DNA of 64,000 bases from Bacillota bacterium (lineage in GTDB: Bacteria; Bacillota; Dehalobacteriia; UBA4068; UBA4997), in contig JAETNY010000001.1 of the NCBI GenBank assembly GCA_021771915.1, forward strand, positions 62,001-126,000, given 5' to 3'. Positions 51,220 to 58,344 of the stretch are shown one piece after another (the first letter of the stretch is position 1; the number at the start of each line of letters is the position of its first letter). The position numbers were made by a program, and so were the translations under genes. The notes under the pieces are model-generated. The model was not told the DNA's origin. It worked only from the letters and a program-made list of their open reading frames with translations, and made no database searches.

Positions 51220-51531
51220 ATGTCTATTCCCAAGCTTACAGCTGAACAGAGAACAGAAGCCTTGCAGAAGGCGCAGCAAATGCGTACAGAGCGCATGATT
51301 TTGCGGCAGGAACTTAAAACCGGCCGCATGAGTCTGGCGCAGCTTTTTGAGCGTGCCGGGGAAGAAATGGTTGGTAAGATGCGTGTTAAGTATCTGCTGG
51401 AGAGCATGCCGCAGGTGGGCAAGGTTACTGCCACCAAACTTATGGAAGAAATTGGTATTGATGAGTCACGCCGCGTTCAAGGGTTGGGGAACCGTCAGAA
51501 AGCGGATTTGCTGGCGAAATTTGCTGAATAA
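51220..51531 (+). CDS. mihF: actinobacterial-type integration host factor (MihF)
   Basis: A 103-aa basic DNA-binding protein with a C-terminal helix-two turn-helix: LESMPQVGKVTATKLMEEIGI near residue 60-80 and VQGLGNRQKADLL near 86. It belongs to the MIHF family, first described in mycobacteria and unrelated to HU/IHF. As in Actinobacteria it lies upstream of gmk-rpoZ, though here remA is in between. AAAGG precedes the ATG. Confidence 0.88.
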   Translation: MSIPKLTAEQRTEALQKAQQMRTERMILRQELKTGRMSLAQLFERAGEEMVGKMRVKYLLESMPQVGKVTATKLMEEIGIDESRRVQGLGNRQKADLLAKFAE

Positions 51532-51601
51532 AGCAGACAGAAAAAGGGAAGCAAACGGGATATAAAGTAGAGTAAAAAAAGAGTTAAAAGGAGGGTTTAA
51601 T

Positions 51602-51874
51602 GTGACTTCATTGATTAATATTGGCTTTGGCAATATGGTTGCCGCCGAAAAGGTGGTGGCGATTGTCAGCCCGGAATCCTCACCGATTAAGCGTATTATT
51701 CAGGAGGCTCGGGAAGGCCAGGGAATATTGATTGACGCCACATATGGCCGACGCACCCGGGCTGTTTTGGTTATGGACAGCGGACATGTTGTGCTTTCAC
51801 CTATCCAGCCGGAAACAATCTCGCATCGTTTTGTGGATATGACGGTTGAGGCCTCAGAGGTGGCGAATGGTTAA
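51602..51874 (+). CDS. remA: RemA-family (DUF370) extracellular matrix regulator
   Basis: A 90-aa DNA-binding protein that oligomerises into rings. [22 protein letters not shown] and [22 protein letters not shown] are the family pattern. In Bacillus RemA activates biofilm and osmoprotection genes; in non-biofilm Bacillota the role is open. Starts at GTG 51602 with AAAGGAGGG at a spacing of 6. The end overlaps gmk by 8 bp. Confidence 0.94.
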   Translation: MTSLINIGFGNMVAAEKVVAIVSPESSPIKRIIQEAREGQGILIDATYGRRTRAVLVMDSGHVVLSPIQPETISHRFVDMTVEASEVANG

Positions 51875-52421
51875 GGCGGCTTTATATGTTATTTCCGGTC
51901 CCTCCGGCGTTGGTAAAGGAACAGTTTGCCGGGAACTGCTGACCACGGCAGGAGAACTTACGCTTTCCATATCCGCTACCACGCGCACGCCGCGCGCCGG
52001 CGAAGTGGACGGCGTTAATTATCATTTCCTGACCAAAGAGGATTTTTTGCAGCGTGTGGATAATGGCGATTTTTTGGAATGGGCCGAGGTTTATGGAAAT
52101 TATTATGGAACTCTGCGCAGCGCTGTGCAGCAGGAGTTAGACGCTGGCCGCAATGTGCTGCTGGAGATTGATACGGCCGGCGCCCGGCAGGTTAAGAAAC
52201 TGATGCCGGCGGCAGTTTTAATCTTTTTGGCGCCGCCCTCGCCGGAGGAACTTTTAAGGCGTTTGCGAGGGCGCAACACAGACAGCCCGGAGGAGATTGC
52301 CCGGCGGCAACAGTGTTTGCAGGACGAACTGGCGCAGGAAGTTTATTATGACCATGTTGTAGTTAATGATGTGGTGGCTGATACAGTGCTGAAAATTCGT
52401 CAGATTGTAAGCGGCCGTTGA
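51867..52421 (+). CDS. gmk: guanylate kinase
   Basis: Phosphorylates GMP to GDP. The 184-aa protein has [17 protein letters not shown] near residue 8 (P-loop), [21 protein letters not shown] near 35-55 and [12 protein letters not shown] near 71. ATG 51867 with AGAGGTGG just upstream, inside remA. GTG/ATG candidates further upstream only overlap remA. Confidence 0.97.
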   Translation: MVKAALYVISGPSGVGKGTVCRELLTTAGELTLSISATTRTPRAGEVDGVNYHFLTKEDFLQRVDNGDFLEWAEVYGNYYGTLRSAVQQELDAGRNVLLEIDTAGARQVKKLMPAAVLIFLAPPSPEELLRRLRGRNTDSPEEIARRQQCLQDELAQEVYYDHVVVNDVVADTVLKIRQIVSGR

Positions 52422-52470
52422 ATTGGGGTAAAGATTTTTTAACATAGACCTGAATATTAGGGAGGAAATA

Positions 52471-52752
52471 ATGAACAAGCCGTATATTGACAGTATTTCA
52501 ACAAAAAGCGAGTCTAAATATCTTTTAATTGTGGCCGCCGCTAAGCGTGCGCGTCAAATTACTTTGAACGAGCCGGAGTTAACGCGTTCCGGTAAGGTTA
52601 ATCCGGTTTCTCAGGCTTTGCATGAGATTGATGATGATGAGTTGACCTGGGAAATTGGCGCAAAAATGTCGGAAACTGTGGAAAATGAAGCAGATTTACC
52701 ATCTATGGAGTTGGAGCCGGAAGCGGAAGAACCGGCTTTGACAGAAGAATAA
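52471..52752 (+). CDS. rpoZ: DNA-directed RNA polymerase omega subunit
   Basis: A 93-aa protein: KSESKYLLIVAAAKRARQI near residues 13-31 is the omega core, followed by AxHEIDDD-like residues and an acidic C-terminal tail. GGGAGGAAATA precedes the ATG. In the usual gmk-rpoZ-coaBC order. Confidence 0.95.
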   Translation: MNKPYIDSISTKSESKYLLIVAAAKRARQITLNEPELTRSGKVNPVSQALHEIDDDELTWEIGAKMSETVENEADLPSMELEPEAEEPALTEE

Positions 52753-52768
52753 AAGCTGAGGGTAAATA

Positions 52769-53995
52769 ATGTTTGCAAACAAAAAAATTGTTTTGGGCAT
52801 AAGCGGCGGTATTGCTGCCTATAAAGCGGCGGATATTGTCAGCTGGCTGACTAAAAACGGCGCGGAGGTACATTGTGTGCTGACTGAAGCGGCGTCGGAG
52901 TTTGTATCGCCGCTGGTTTTGCAGGCGCTTTCCGGCCGGGAGGTTGTGGTTAACGAATTTGTGACCGGCCCCGGCTGGGGTATTGTGCATATTGATTTGG
53001 CAACGGGGACGGATTTGTTGGCTATTATTCCGGCCACTGCTAATATTATTGCCAAAATTGCCGCCGGTATTGCTGATGACGCTCTGACCTCTACCGTTTT
53101 GGCGGCTACCTGCCCGAAGTTTATTGCGCCGGCTATGAATACGCATATGTATGAAAATCCGGCCACGCAGCAAAATCTGCAAACTTTGCAACAACGCGGC
53201 TGGCAGGTTATGCCGCCGGCCAGCGGCCGTTTGGCCTGCGGCGCGGTGGGCAAGGGTAAATTGCCGGCGGTGGAATTGATTGAAGAACAGCTGCATAGGC
53301 TGATTTCAGCAACCGACGAGTTTATCTCCAATATGGATTTGGTCGGCAGGAAAGTTTTGGTGACGGCCGGCCCTACCACTGAGGCGATTGACCCGGTGCG
53401 TTATATCAGCAACCGCAGCAGCGGCAAGATGGGCTATGCTGTGGCACAGCAGGCGGCGGCACGCGGTGCGGAGGTTTTGCTGGTCAGCGGCCCGGTAAGC
53501 TTGCAGCCGCCGGCCGGGGTGCGCTGTGTGCAGGTGGAAAGCGCCCGGCAGATGCGCGATGCGGTTTTGAGTGCATACTCTGACAGCGATGTGGTAATCA
53601 TGGCCGCGGCGGTGGCAGATTATCGAGTGGCCGCACCGGCCGAGCAAAAAATCAAGAAAACTGCTGATAATCAGGAGTTGGTTTTGCAGCTTTTGCGTAA
53701 TCCAGATATTTTGCAGGAGTTGGGCAGTCAGAAACAGAAGCAGGTTTTGGTGGGCTTTGCGGCAGAAACCAATAATCTGGAGGAATATGCGCGCGCCAAG
53801 TTGCAAAGCAAACGCGCTGATTTGCTGGTGGCGAATGACGTAAGCCGCAGCGACGCCGGTTTTGATGTGGACACCAATCAGATAATAATTTTTGGTGCAG
53901 ACGGTAGCCGCCGGGAATATCCTTTATGTAGCAAGCTGCAAGCCGCCAAATATATTTTAGATGCGGTTGTGGAGAAGCTGGCCGCTAAGAATTAA
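52769..53995 (+). CDS. coaBC: bifunctional phosphopantothenoylcysteine decarboxylase/phosphopantothenate-cysteine ligase
   Basis: Two steps of coenzyme A synthesis in one 408-aa flavoprotein. CoaC half: GISGGIAAYKAADIV near residue 10, VHIDLATGTDLLAIIPATAN near 72-91 with the active-site His, PAMNTHMYENP near 118 and the catalytic Cys in GRLACGAVGKG near 154. CoaB half from about 190: VTAGPTTEAIDPVRYISNRS and MGYAVAQQA, then AVADYRVA near 286. TGAGGG precedes the ATG. Confidence 0.96.
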   Translation: MFANKKIVLGISGGIAAYKAADIVSWLTKNGAEVHCVLTEAASEFVSPLVLQALSGREVVVNEFVTGPGWGIVHIDLATGTDLLAIIPATANIIAKIAAGIADDALTSTVLAATCPKFIAPAMNTHMYENPATQQNLQTLQQRGWQVMPPASGRLACGAVGKGKLPAVELIEEQLHRLISATDEFISNMDLVGRKVLVTAGPTTEAIDPVRYISNRSSGKMGYAVAQQAAARGAEVLLVSGPVSLQPPAGVRCVQVESARQMRDAVLSAYSDSDVVIMAAAVADYRVAAPAEQKIKKTADNQELVLQLLRNPDILQELGSQKQKQVLVGFAAETNNLEEYARAKLQSKRADLLVANDVSRSDAGFDVDTNQIIIFGADGSRREYPLCSKLQAAKYILDAVVEKLAAKN

Positions 53996-54070
53996 AACCA
54001 GACTGTAAATGCATTTATTTACGTAATATTAATATAGTTAAAAATTTTTAGAAAAACGGAGGTACGCTAA

Positions 54071-55192
54071 ATGAATAGAATTTTTACTTCTGAATCGGTG
54101 ACCGAGGGACACCCGGATAAGATTGCCGATACTATATCAGATGCGATTTTGGATTCGGCGCTGGAGCAGGACCCTAACTCCCGTGTGGCCTGTGAAACAT
54201 TTACCAATACCGGTATGGTTCTGGTGGGCGGCGAGATTACCACCAAGGGTTATATGGATATTTCGAAGATTGCCCGTGATACCATACGTGAAATTGGTTA
54301 TACCGGTTCCAGCATGGGCTTTGATGCGGATACCTGCGCTATTTTAACCAACATTGACGAGCAAAGTTCTGATATTGCTATGGGCGTTGATGTGGGCGGC
54401 GCTGGCGACCAGGGTTTGATGTTTGGTTATGCCTGTAAGGAAACGCCGGAGTTGATGCCGATGCCGATTATGCTGGCGCATAAGCTGGTTCGGGAATTGA
54501 CCCGTCTGCGTAAAGACGGTGATTTGCCATGGCTGCGTCCGGACGGCAAATCTCAGGTTACGGTGGAATATGATGCAGAGGGCAAACCAAGTCATATTGC
54601 CGCTGTGGTTATTTCTGCCCAGCATGACCCGGTGATTGAGATTGAAGAATTGCGTCAGGAGCTGCGTGAAAAGCTGATTAAAAAGATTTTGCCGGCGGAT
54701 ATGTTGTCTGATGATACAGTTTATCATATAAACCCGACCGGGCGTTTTGTAATCGGCGGCCCACAGGGCGATAGCGGTCTGACCGGGCGCAAGATTATTG
54801 TTGATACATATGGCGGTATGGCTCGGCATGGCGGCGGCTGCTTCTCTGGTAAAGACTGCACCAAGGTTGACCGTTCAGCGGCTTATATGGCGCGTTATAT
54901 TGCTAAAAACTGCGTGGCGGCCGGTTTGGCTGACCGTCTGGAAATTCAGCTGGCCTATGCGATTGGTGTGGCCGAGCCGGTTTCTGTAATGGTGGATACT
55001 TTTGGTACCGGCAAAATAAGCGAGGCGGAAATTTCTGCCAAAATCCGAGCCAACTTTGATATGACGCCGGCTGGTATTATCCAGACCTTTAGTTTGCGTC
55101 GGCCAATTTACAAGCAGACGGCTGCTTATGGTCATTTTGGCCGGACGGAACTGCCTTGGGAGCAGTTGGATATGGTAGAAAAGCTGGGTTAA
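54071..55192 (+). CDS. metK: S-adenosylmethionine synthetase
   Basis: Makes SAM from methionine and ATP. The 373-aa protein has [20 protein letters not shown] at residues 9-28, [15 protein letters not shown] near 112 (methionine site), [20 protein letters not shown] near 225 and [19 protein letters not shown] near 256. At the short end of the family (usually 380-400). GGAGG precedes the ATG. The 75-bp gap after coaBC is too short for a SAM riboswitch. Confidence 0.97.
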   Translation: MNRIFTSESVTEGHPDKIADTISDAILDSALEQDPNSRVACETFTNTGMVLVGGEITTKGYMDISKIARDTIREIGYTGSSMGFDADTCAILTNIDEQSSDIAMGVDVGGAGDQGLMFGYACKETPELMPMPIMLAHKLVRELTRLRKDGDLPWLRPDGKSQVTVEYDAEGKPSHIAAVVISAQHDPVIEIEELRQELREKLIKKILPADMLSDDTVYHINPTGRFVIGGPQGDSGLTGRKIIVDTYGGMARHGGGCFSGKDCTKVDRSAAYMARYIAKNCVAAGLADRLEIQLAYAIGVAEPVSVMVDTFGTGKISEAEISAKIRANFDMTPAGIIQTFSLRRPIYKQTAAYGHFGRTELPWEQLDMVEKLG

Positions 55193-55228
55193 TGTGTGTC
55201 TGATAAAATTAGATTAATATAACCGTTA

Positions 55229-55274
55229 AAATCTGCATACATATTGCCGTGAGGGGGCATATGTATGCAGATTT
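55229..55274 (+). promoter_or_regulatory. hairpin covering the SD and start codon of the LysM-GH18 gene
   Basis: Perfect 16-bp inverted repeat (55229-55244 with 55259-55274) around a 14-nt loop. The SD GAGGGGG (55251-55257) is in the loop and the ATG at 55265 is in the 3' arm. Could restrict translation, as in an RNA thermosensor-like or coupling element, or act as metK terminator; both are inference. Confidence 0.7.
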
Positions 55275-56416
55275 ATATTGTGCGCGAGGGCGATTCATTA
55301 AACAGCATTGCCGCGGTCTTTGGTTTGCCGCCGGACGAGATTATTTATGTCAATCAGTTGGTTTATCCTTATCGGCTGGCGCTGGGTCAGGCTCTGCTTT
55401 TGAGCGAGCCTGGCACGGCGCGGCAGCGTCCCGTTTATGATCGGCAGTTTTTCAGCAGCGGTTATGCTTATCCTTTTATTGAGCCAACGGTTTTACAGGA
55501 CAGTCTGCCCTATCTGACGGAAATATGCGTATTTTCTTATGGATTTACCCTGGAGGGTCAGTTGATTTTTCCTGAGGTGGACGATAGCTGGCTGGTGAGG
55601 GCTGCGTTGGAGCAGGGAACCCGGCCGATGTTGACATTGACGCCTTTTGGAGATGACGGCAATTTTAATAATTATCTGCTTTCAGTCATGCTGAATGATG
55701 CGGCGGTGCGGCAGCGGCTGATTGCAGAATTGCTGCTGGTTATGCAAAGTAAGGGTTATCAGGGCATAAATATTGATTTTGAATATGTTTTGCCGGAGGA
55801 TAAAGATGCTTTTTCCCGTTTTGTGGCAGAAACAGCGGCGGCTATGCATGCCCGGGGTTTGTTTGTTTCGGTGGCGTTGGTTGCCAAAACCTATGCTGAA
55901 CAGCCCGGTTTACTTTATGAGGGCATGGACTATGCGGCTTTGGGTGCTGTGGCAGATTGGGTGCTGTTGATGACCTATGAATGGGGGTATACTTATAGCG
56001 AACCGATGCCGATTGCGCCGGTGAATTGGGTGCGCCGGGTTTTGGCATATGCTGTGACGGAAATTGCGCCGTCTAAAATTTTGCTGGGTATTCCCAATTA
56101 TGCTTACGATTGGACGCTGCCTTATGTTAAAGGGCAGAGTAAGGCACGCACGATGGGTCTGGTGGAGGCGGCGCAACAGGCGATAGATATGGGGGCGGAG
56201 ATATTTTTTGATGAAGCGGCGCAGACGCCATACTATAATTATGAGCAAAACGGTTTGCAGCATGCGGTTTGGTTTGAGGACGTGCGCAGTTTGCAGGCGC
56301 GCTTGAAGCTGGTGCAGGAGTTTGGTTTGGCTGGTGGCGGTTGGTGGCAGCTGATGCGGCTTTTCCGGGCTGGCTGGTTTTTGCTGACGGATAGTTTTTA
56401 TATTGCCGAACCCTGA
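55265..56416 (+). CDS. LysM-GH18 N-acetylglucosaminidase (SleL/YaaH-like)
   Basis: A 383-aa protein. Residues 2-46 form one LysM domain (IYIVREGDSLNSIAAVFGLP), followed by a family 18 glycoside hydrolase domain. The catalytic motif is GINIDFEYV near residues 164-172, fitting DxDxE with Glu as acid. MTYEWGYTYSEPMPIAP near 238 and WFEDVRSLQARLKLV near 335 match SleL/YaaH enzymes that digest cortex fragments during spore germination. There is no signal peptide, as with YaaH. ATG 55265 sits in a hairpin; GAGGGGG precedes it. Confidence 0.9.
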   Translation: MQIYIVREGDSLNSIAAVFGLPPDEIIYVNQLVYPYRLALGQALLLSEPGTARQRPVYDRQFFSSGYAYPFIEPTVLQDSLPYLTEICVFSYGFTLEGQLIFPEVDDSWLVRAALEQGTRPMLTLTPFGDDGNFNNYLLSVMLNDAAVRQRLIAELLLVMQSKGYQGINIDFEYVLPEDKDAFSRFVAETAAAMHARGLFVSVALVAKTYAEQPGLLYEGMDYAALGAVADWVLLMTYEWGYTYSEPMPIAPVNWVRRVLAYAVTEIAPSKILLGIPNYAYDWTLPYVKGQSKARTMGLVEAAQQAIDMGAEIFFDEAAQTPYYNYEQNGLQHAVWFEDVRSLQARLKLVQEFGLAGGGWWQLMRLFRAGWFLLTDSFYIAEP

Positions 56417-56455
56417 TAGACGTTATGCTGTTGTATAGTTTTTATGTTGTTTATA

Positions 56456-56492
56456 ATAATGGAGCCAATTTAAATTGGCTCCATTATATTTT
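56456..56492. terminator. terminator after the LysM-GH18 gene
   Basis: Perfect 16-bp inverted repeat centred at 56471/56472 (ATAATGGAGCCAATTT and its complement) followed by ATTTTG. 39 bp after the stop. Confidence 0.85.
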
Positions 56493-56516
56493 GCGTAAAA
56501 AAATGCCAAAATACTC

Positions 56517-56545
56517 TTGACAAACGCTTTAATTGGTGTTATCAT
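56517..56545 (+). promoter_or_regulatory. promoter of the leader peptide-gntR-ABC operon
   Basis: TTGACA and TATCAT with a 17-bp spacer, about 135 bp before the leader peptide and 520 bp before gntR. Confidence 0.75.
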
Positions 56546-56562
56546 ATAACCATACCAAGCGT

Positions 56563-56623
56563 GTTAAGTGAGTTAATACAGTTAAATGCACTATAACAGT
56601 TAAGTGCTTTAATACGGTTAAAT
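56563..56623. repeat. two 25-bp copies of a GTTAAGTG...TTAATAC.GTTAAAT element, period 36 bp
   Basis: Copies at 56563-56587 and 56599-56623 match in 22 of 25 positions. They lie just downstream of the promoter, so are candidate operator sites of the GntR regulator. Confidence 0.75.
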
Positions 56624-56662
56624 TGTGTAAAGTTGTGTAAAGTTGTGTAAAGTTGTGTAAAG
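56623..56662. repeat. four perfect tandem copies of TTGTGTAAAG
   Basis: 10-bp unit, one helical turn, repeated four times without change, immediately before the leader peptide SD. Confidence 0.97.
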
Positions 56663-56679
56663 CTTTGGAGGCGTTGGCA

Positions 56680-56733
56680 ATGTTGTTTGCTTTTGGATTT
56701 TTGCTGCTGCTTTGGTGGGAGTTAACGCCATAA
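56680..56733 (+). CDS. 17-codon leader peptide with tandem tryptophans
   Basis: ATG 56680 encodes MLFAFGFLLLLWWELTP then TAA. GGAGG at 56668-56672 is 7 bases upstream, an ideal SD. The peptide is hydrophobic, with adjacent Trp codons near the end. It lies in the leader of the GntR-ABC operon. It may be a translated attenuator or a short membrane peptide; not recognised. Confidence 0.45.
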   Translation: MLFAFGFLLLLWWELTP

Positions 56734-56832
56734 GCAGCGCAGACCGAAAATTTATACCTGTGATGTGTGTAGGGGTATGAGCTTTGATGTGATGTGTGTG
56801 GTATGTGTGGTCTTTGCGTGATGTGTGTGTAT

Positions 56833-56964
56833 TGTGTGAGCTTTTATTTGTATGTGTGTAAGAAGGTGTGTATGATGTATGGTTTGGGTGAGTTTTTAAT
56901 TGCCAGACTGGTGAGTGTGTGTAAGAGTGTGAGTTTTTTGTTTAGTATGTGTGAGCTTTTATTT
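56833..56964. repeat. 17-bp direct repeat within the GT-rich tract
   Basis: TGTGTGAGCTTTTATTT occurs at 56833-56849 and again at 56948-56964, identical, 115 bp apart. The surrounding sequence is dominated by TGTG runs. Confidence 0.8.
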
Positions 56965-57065
56965 ATTTGTGATTGTGAATGCTGTGAGTAAAGACGGAGG
57001 TGTGAACATTTGTGCAGGTGATGGTGTATCAAGATGTGGGAATTACACAAAGAGAGGAGGCGCAG

Positions 57066-57482
57066 ATGGGAATGATTACGATTGATTATAAAGACCGACG
57101 GCCGCTTTATCAACAGTTGATGGAAAAAATTGAGGAATTGGCTTTGGGCGGCCTGATTAAGGCTGATGAACAGCTACCATCGGTGCGCAGTCTGGCTGTG
57201 GAATTGGCAATCAATCCTAACACAATTCAGCGTGCATATGGTGAATTGGAGAAAAAGGGTATTGTTTATTCAGTGCCTGGGCGCGGCAGTTTTCTGGCAG
57301 CCAGTCAGGAGGCGCTGCTTTCTAAATCACGTGATGTTATTCTGCGAGATTTGCTTCAACTGATTGAAAGAGCCAAAAGCTGCGGCATTGGTCGGGAGAT
57401 GTTTTTGACCGAGGCCGCAAAGTTTTATGATGAAGGGAATGATGGTAGTGATTACAACACAAAATATCAGCAAGCGTTTTAA
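57066..57482 (+). CDS. GntR-family (YtrA-type) transcriptional regulator
   Basis: A 138-aa regulator with an N-terminal winged helix (IDYKDRRPLYQQLMEKIEEL; DEQLPSVRSLAVELAINPNT; IQRAYGELEKKGIVYSVPGR) and a short C-terminal dimerisation tail, as in the YtrA subfamily that controls ABC transporters induced by cell-wall antibiotics. ATG 57066 with GAGAGGAGG upstream. An in-frame GTG at 57012 also has GGAGGTG at a good distance and would add 18 residues, so two starts are possible. The next gene begins inside its 3' end. Confidence 0.88.
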   Translation: MGMITIDYKDRRPLYQQLMEKIEELALGGLIKADEQLPSVRSLAVELAINPNTIQRAYGELEKKGIVYSVPGRGSFLAASQEALLSKSRDVILRDLLQLIERAKSCGIGREMFLTEAAKFYDEGNDGSDYNTKYQQAF

Positions 57483-58344
57483 TGATGTTTTGGCGCTGAA
57501 CGACATCAGCCTGCATATCAATAAGGGCGCTGTGTTTGGTCTGGTTGGTACGAATGGTGCTGGTAAAAGCACTTTTTTGCGTTTGCTGGCCGGCATTTAT
57601 CGGCCAGATTCCGGCAGTATAACTATTGACGACCAGCCGGTTTGGGAGAATAACGAGGTTAAGCGTCGGATTTGTTATATATCTGATGAGCAGTATTTTT
57701 TCGCCAATGCTACGCCGCTGGAGGTGGCGCGTTATTATAACGGCATTTATCCCAATTTTGATTTGCAGCGTTTTTCAGGGTTGATGCAGGGTTTTGAGCT
57801 AACCAGCAACCGGAAAATTAACACTTTCAGCAAGGGCATGAAAAAGCAGCTTTCGGTGATTTTGGGTTTGAGCGCTGGTGTGGATTATATCTTTTGTGAT
57901 GAAACCTTTGATGGTCTGGACCCTGTTATGCGGCATGCGGTAAAAAGTCTTTTTGCGGCCGATGTGGCGGACAGGGGGCTGACGCCGATTATTGCCTCGC
58001 ATAACCTGCGTGAGTTGGAGGATATTTGTGACCATGTTGGTCTGCTGCATCGGGGCGGCGTTTTGCTGGAAAAGGATTTGGACGATATGAAGCTGGGCGC
58101 TGGCAAGGTGCAGTGCGTATTACCGGAGGGCGTGGAGCCGTCCAGTCTGGGCTTGAATATTGTTATTGATGAGCAACGCGGCCAGCTGCATACCCTGATT
58201 GCACGTGGCACACAGGAGGAGATTATGACCAAAGTGGCGGCGGCCAACCCAGTGTTTATGGAATTTTTGCCGCTGACGCTGGAAGAATTTTTCATTATGG
58301 AAACGGAGGTGGCCGGTTATGACCTTAAAAAACTCTTTATCTGA
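57442..58344 (+). CDS. ABC transporter ATP-binding protein
   Basis: A 300-aa ATPase: GLVGTNGAGKSTFLRLLAG near residue 33 (Walker A), INTFSKGMKKQLSVI near 125 (signature), YIFCDETFDGLDP near 146 (Walker B with D-loop) and ASHNLRELED near 182 (switch His). The sequence resembles YtrB/EcsA-type ATPases with a C-terminal extension of about 85 residues. Several close starts (57427, 57439, 57442, GTG 57448) are in frame; AAGGGA at 57433-57438 supports 57442-57448. Overlaps both neighbours. Confidence 0.92.
   Translation: MVVITTQNISKRFNDVLALNDISLHINKGAVFGLVGTNGAGKSTFLRLLAGIYRPDSGSITIDDQPVWENNEVKRRICYISDEQYFFANATPLEVARYYNGIYPNFDLQRFSGLMQGFELTSNRKINTFSKGMKKQLSVILGLSAGVDYIFCDETFDGLDPVMRHAVKSLFAADVADRGLTPIIASHNLRELEDICDHVGLLHRGGVLLEKDLDDMKLGAGKVQCVLPEGVEPSSLGLNIVIDEQRGQLHTLIARGTQEEIMTKVAAANPVFMEFLPLTLEEFFIMETEVAGYDLKKLFI

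Larger units (their letters stand above)
56493..57065 (+). other. long leader of the GntR-ABC operon, no conventional gene
   Basis: The 573 bp between the previous terminator and the gntR start contain, in order, a consensus promoter (56517), a 36-bp-period repeat (56563-56623), four 10-bp tandem copies (56623-56662), a 17-codon ORF with its own SD (56680-56733) and a G/T-rich, C-poor tract (56755-57000) with a 17-bp repeat. I see no known riboswitch or T-box. Confidence 0.7.

Noticed and set aside
53996-54070. SAM riboswitch before metK
   Set aside because: Only 75 AT-rich bases with no room for the aptamer and no terminator hairpin.
56623-56662. CRISPR-like array
   Set aside because: Units are only 10 bp and have no spacers; no cas genes nearby.
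56794-56991. 65-codon ORF with about 13 cysteines
   Set aside because: Cysteine codons arise from TGTG runs in the GT-rich tract; it starts at GTG with no SD and the opposite strand is open too.
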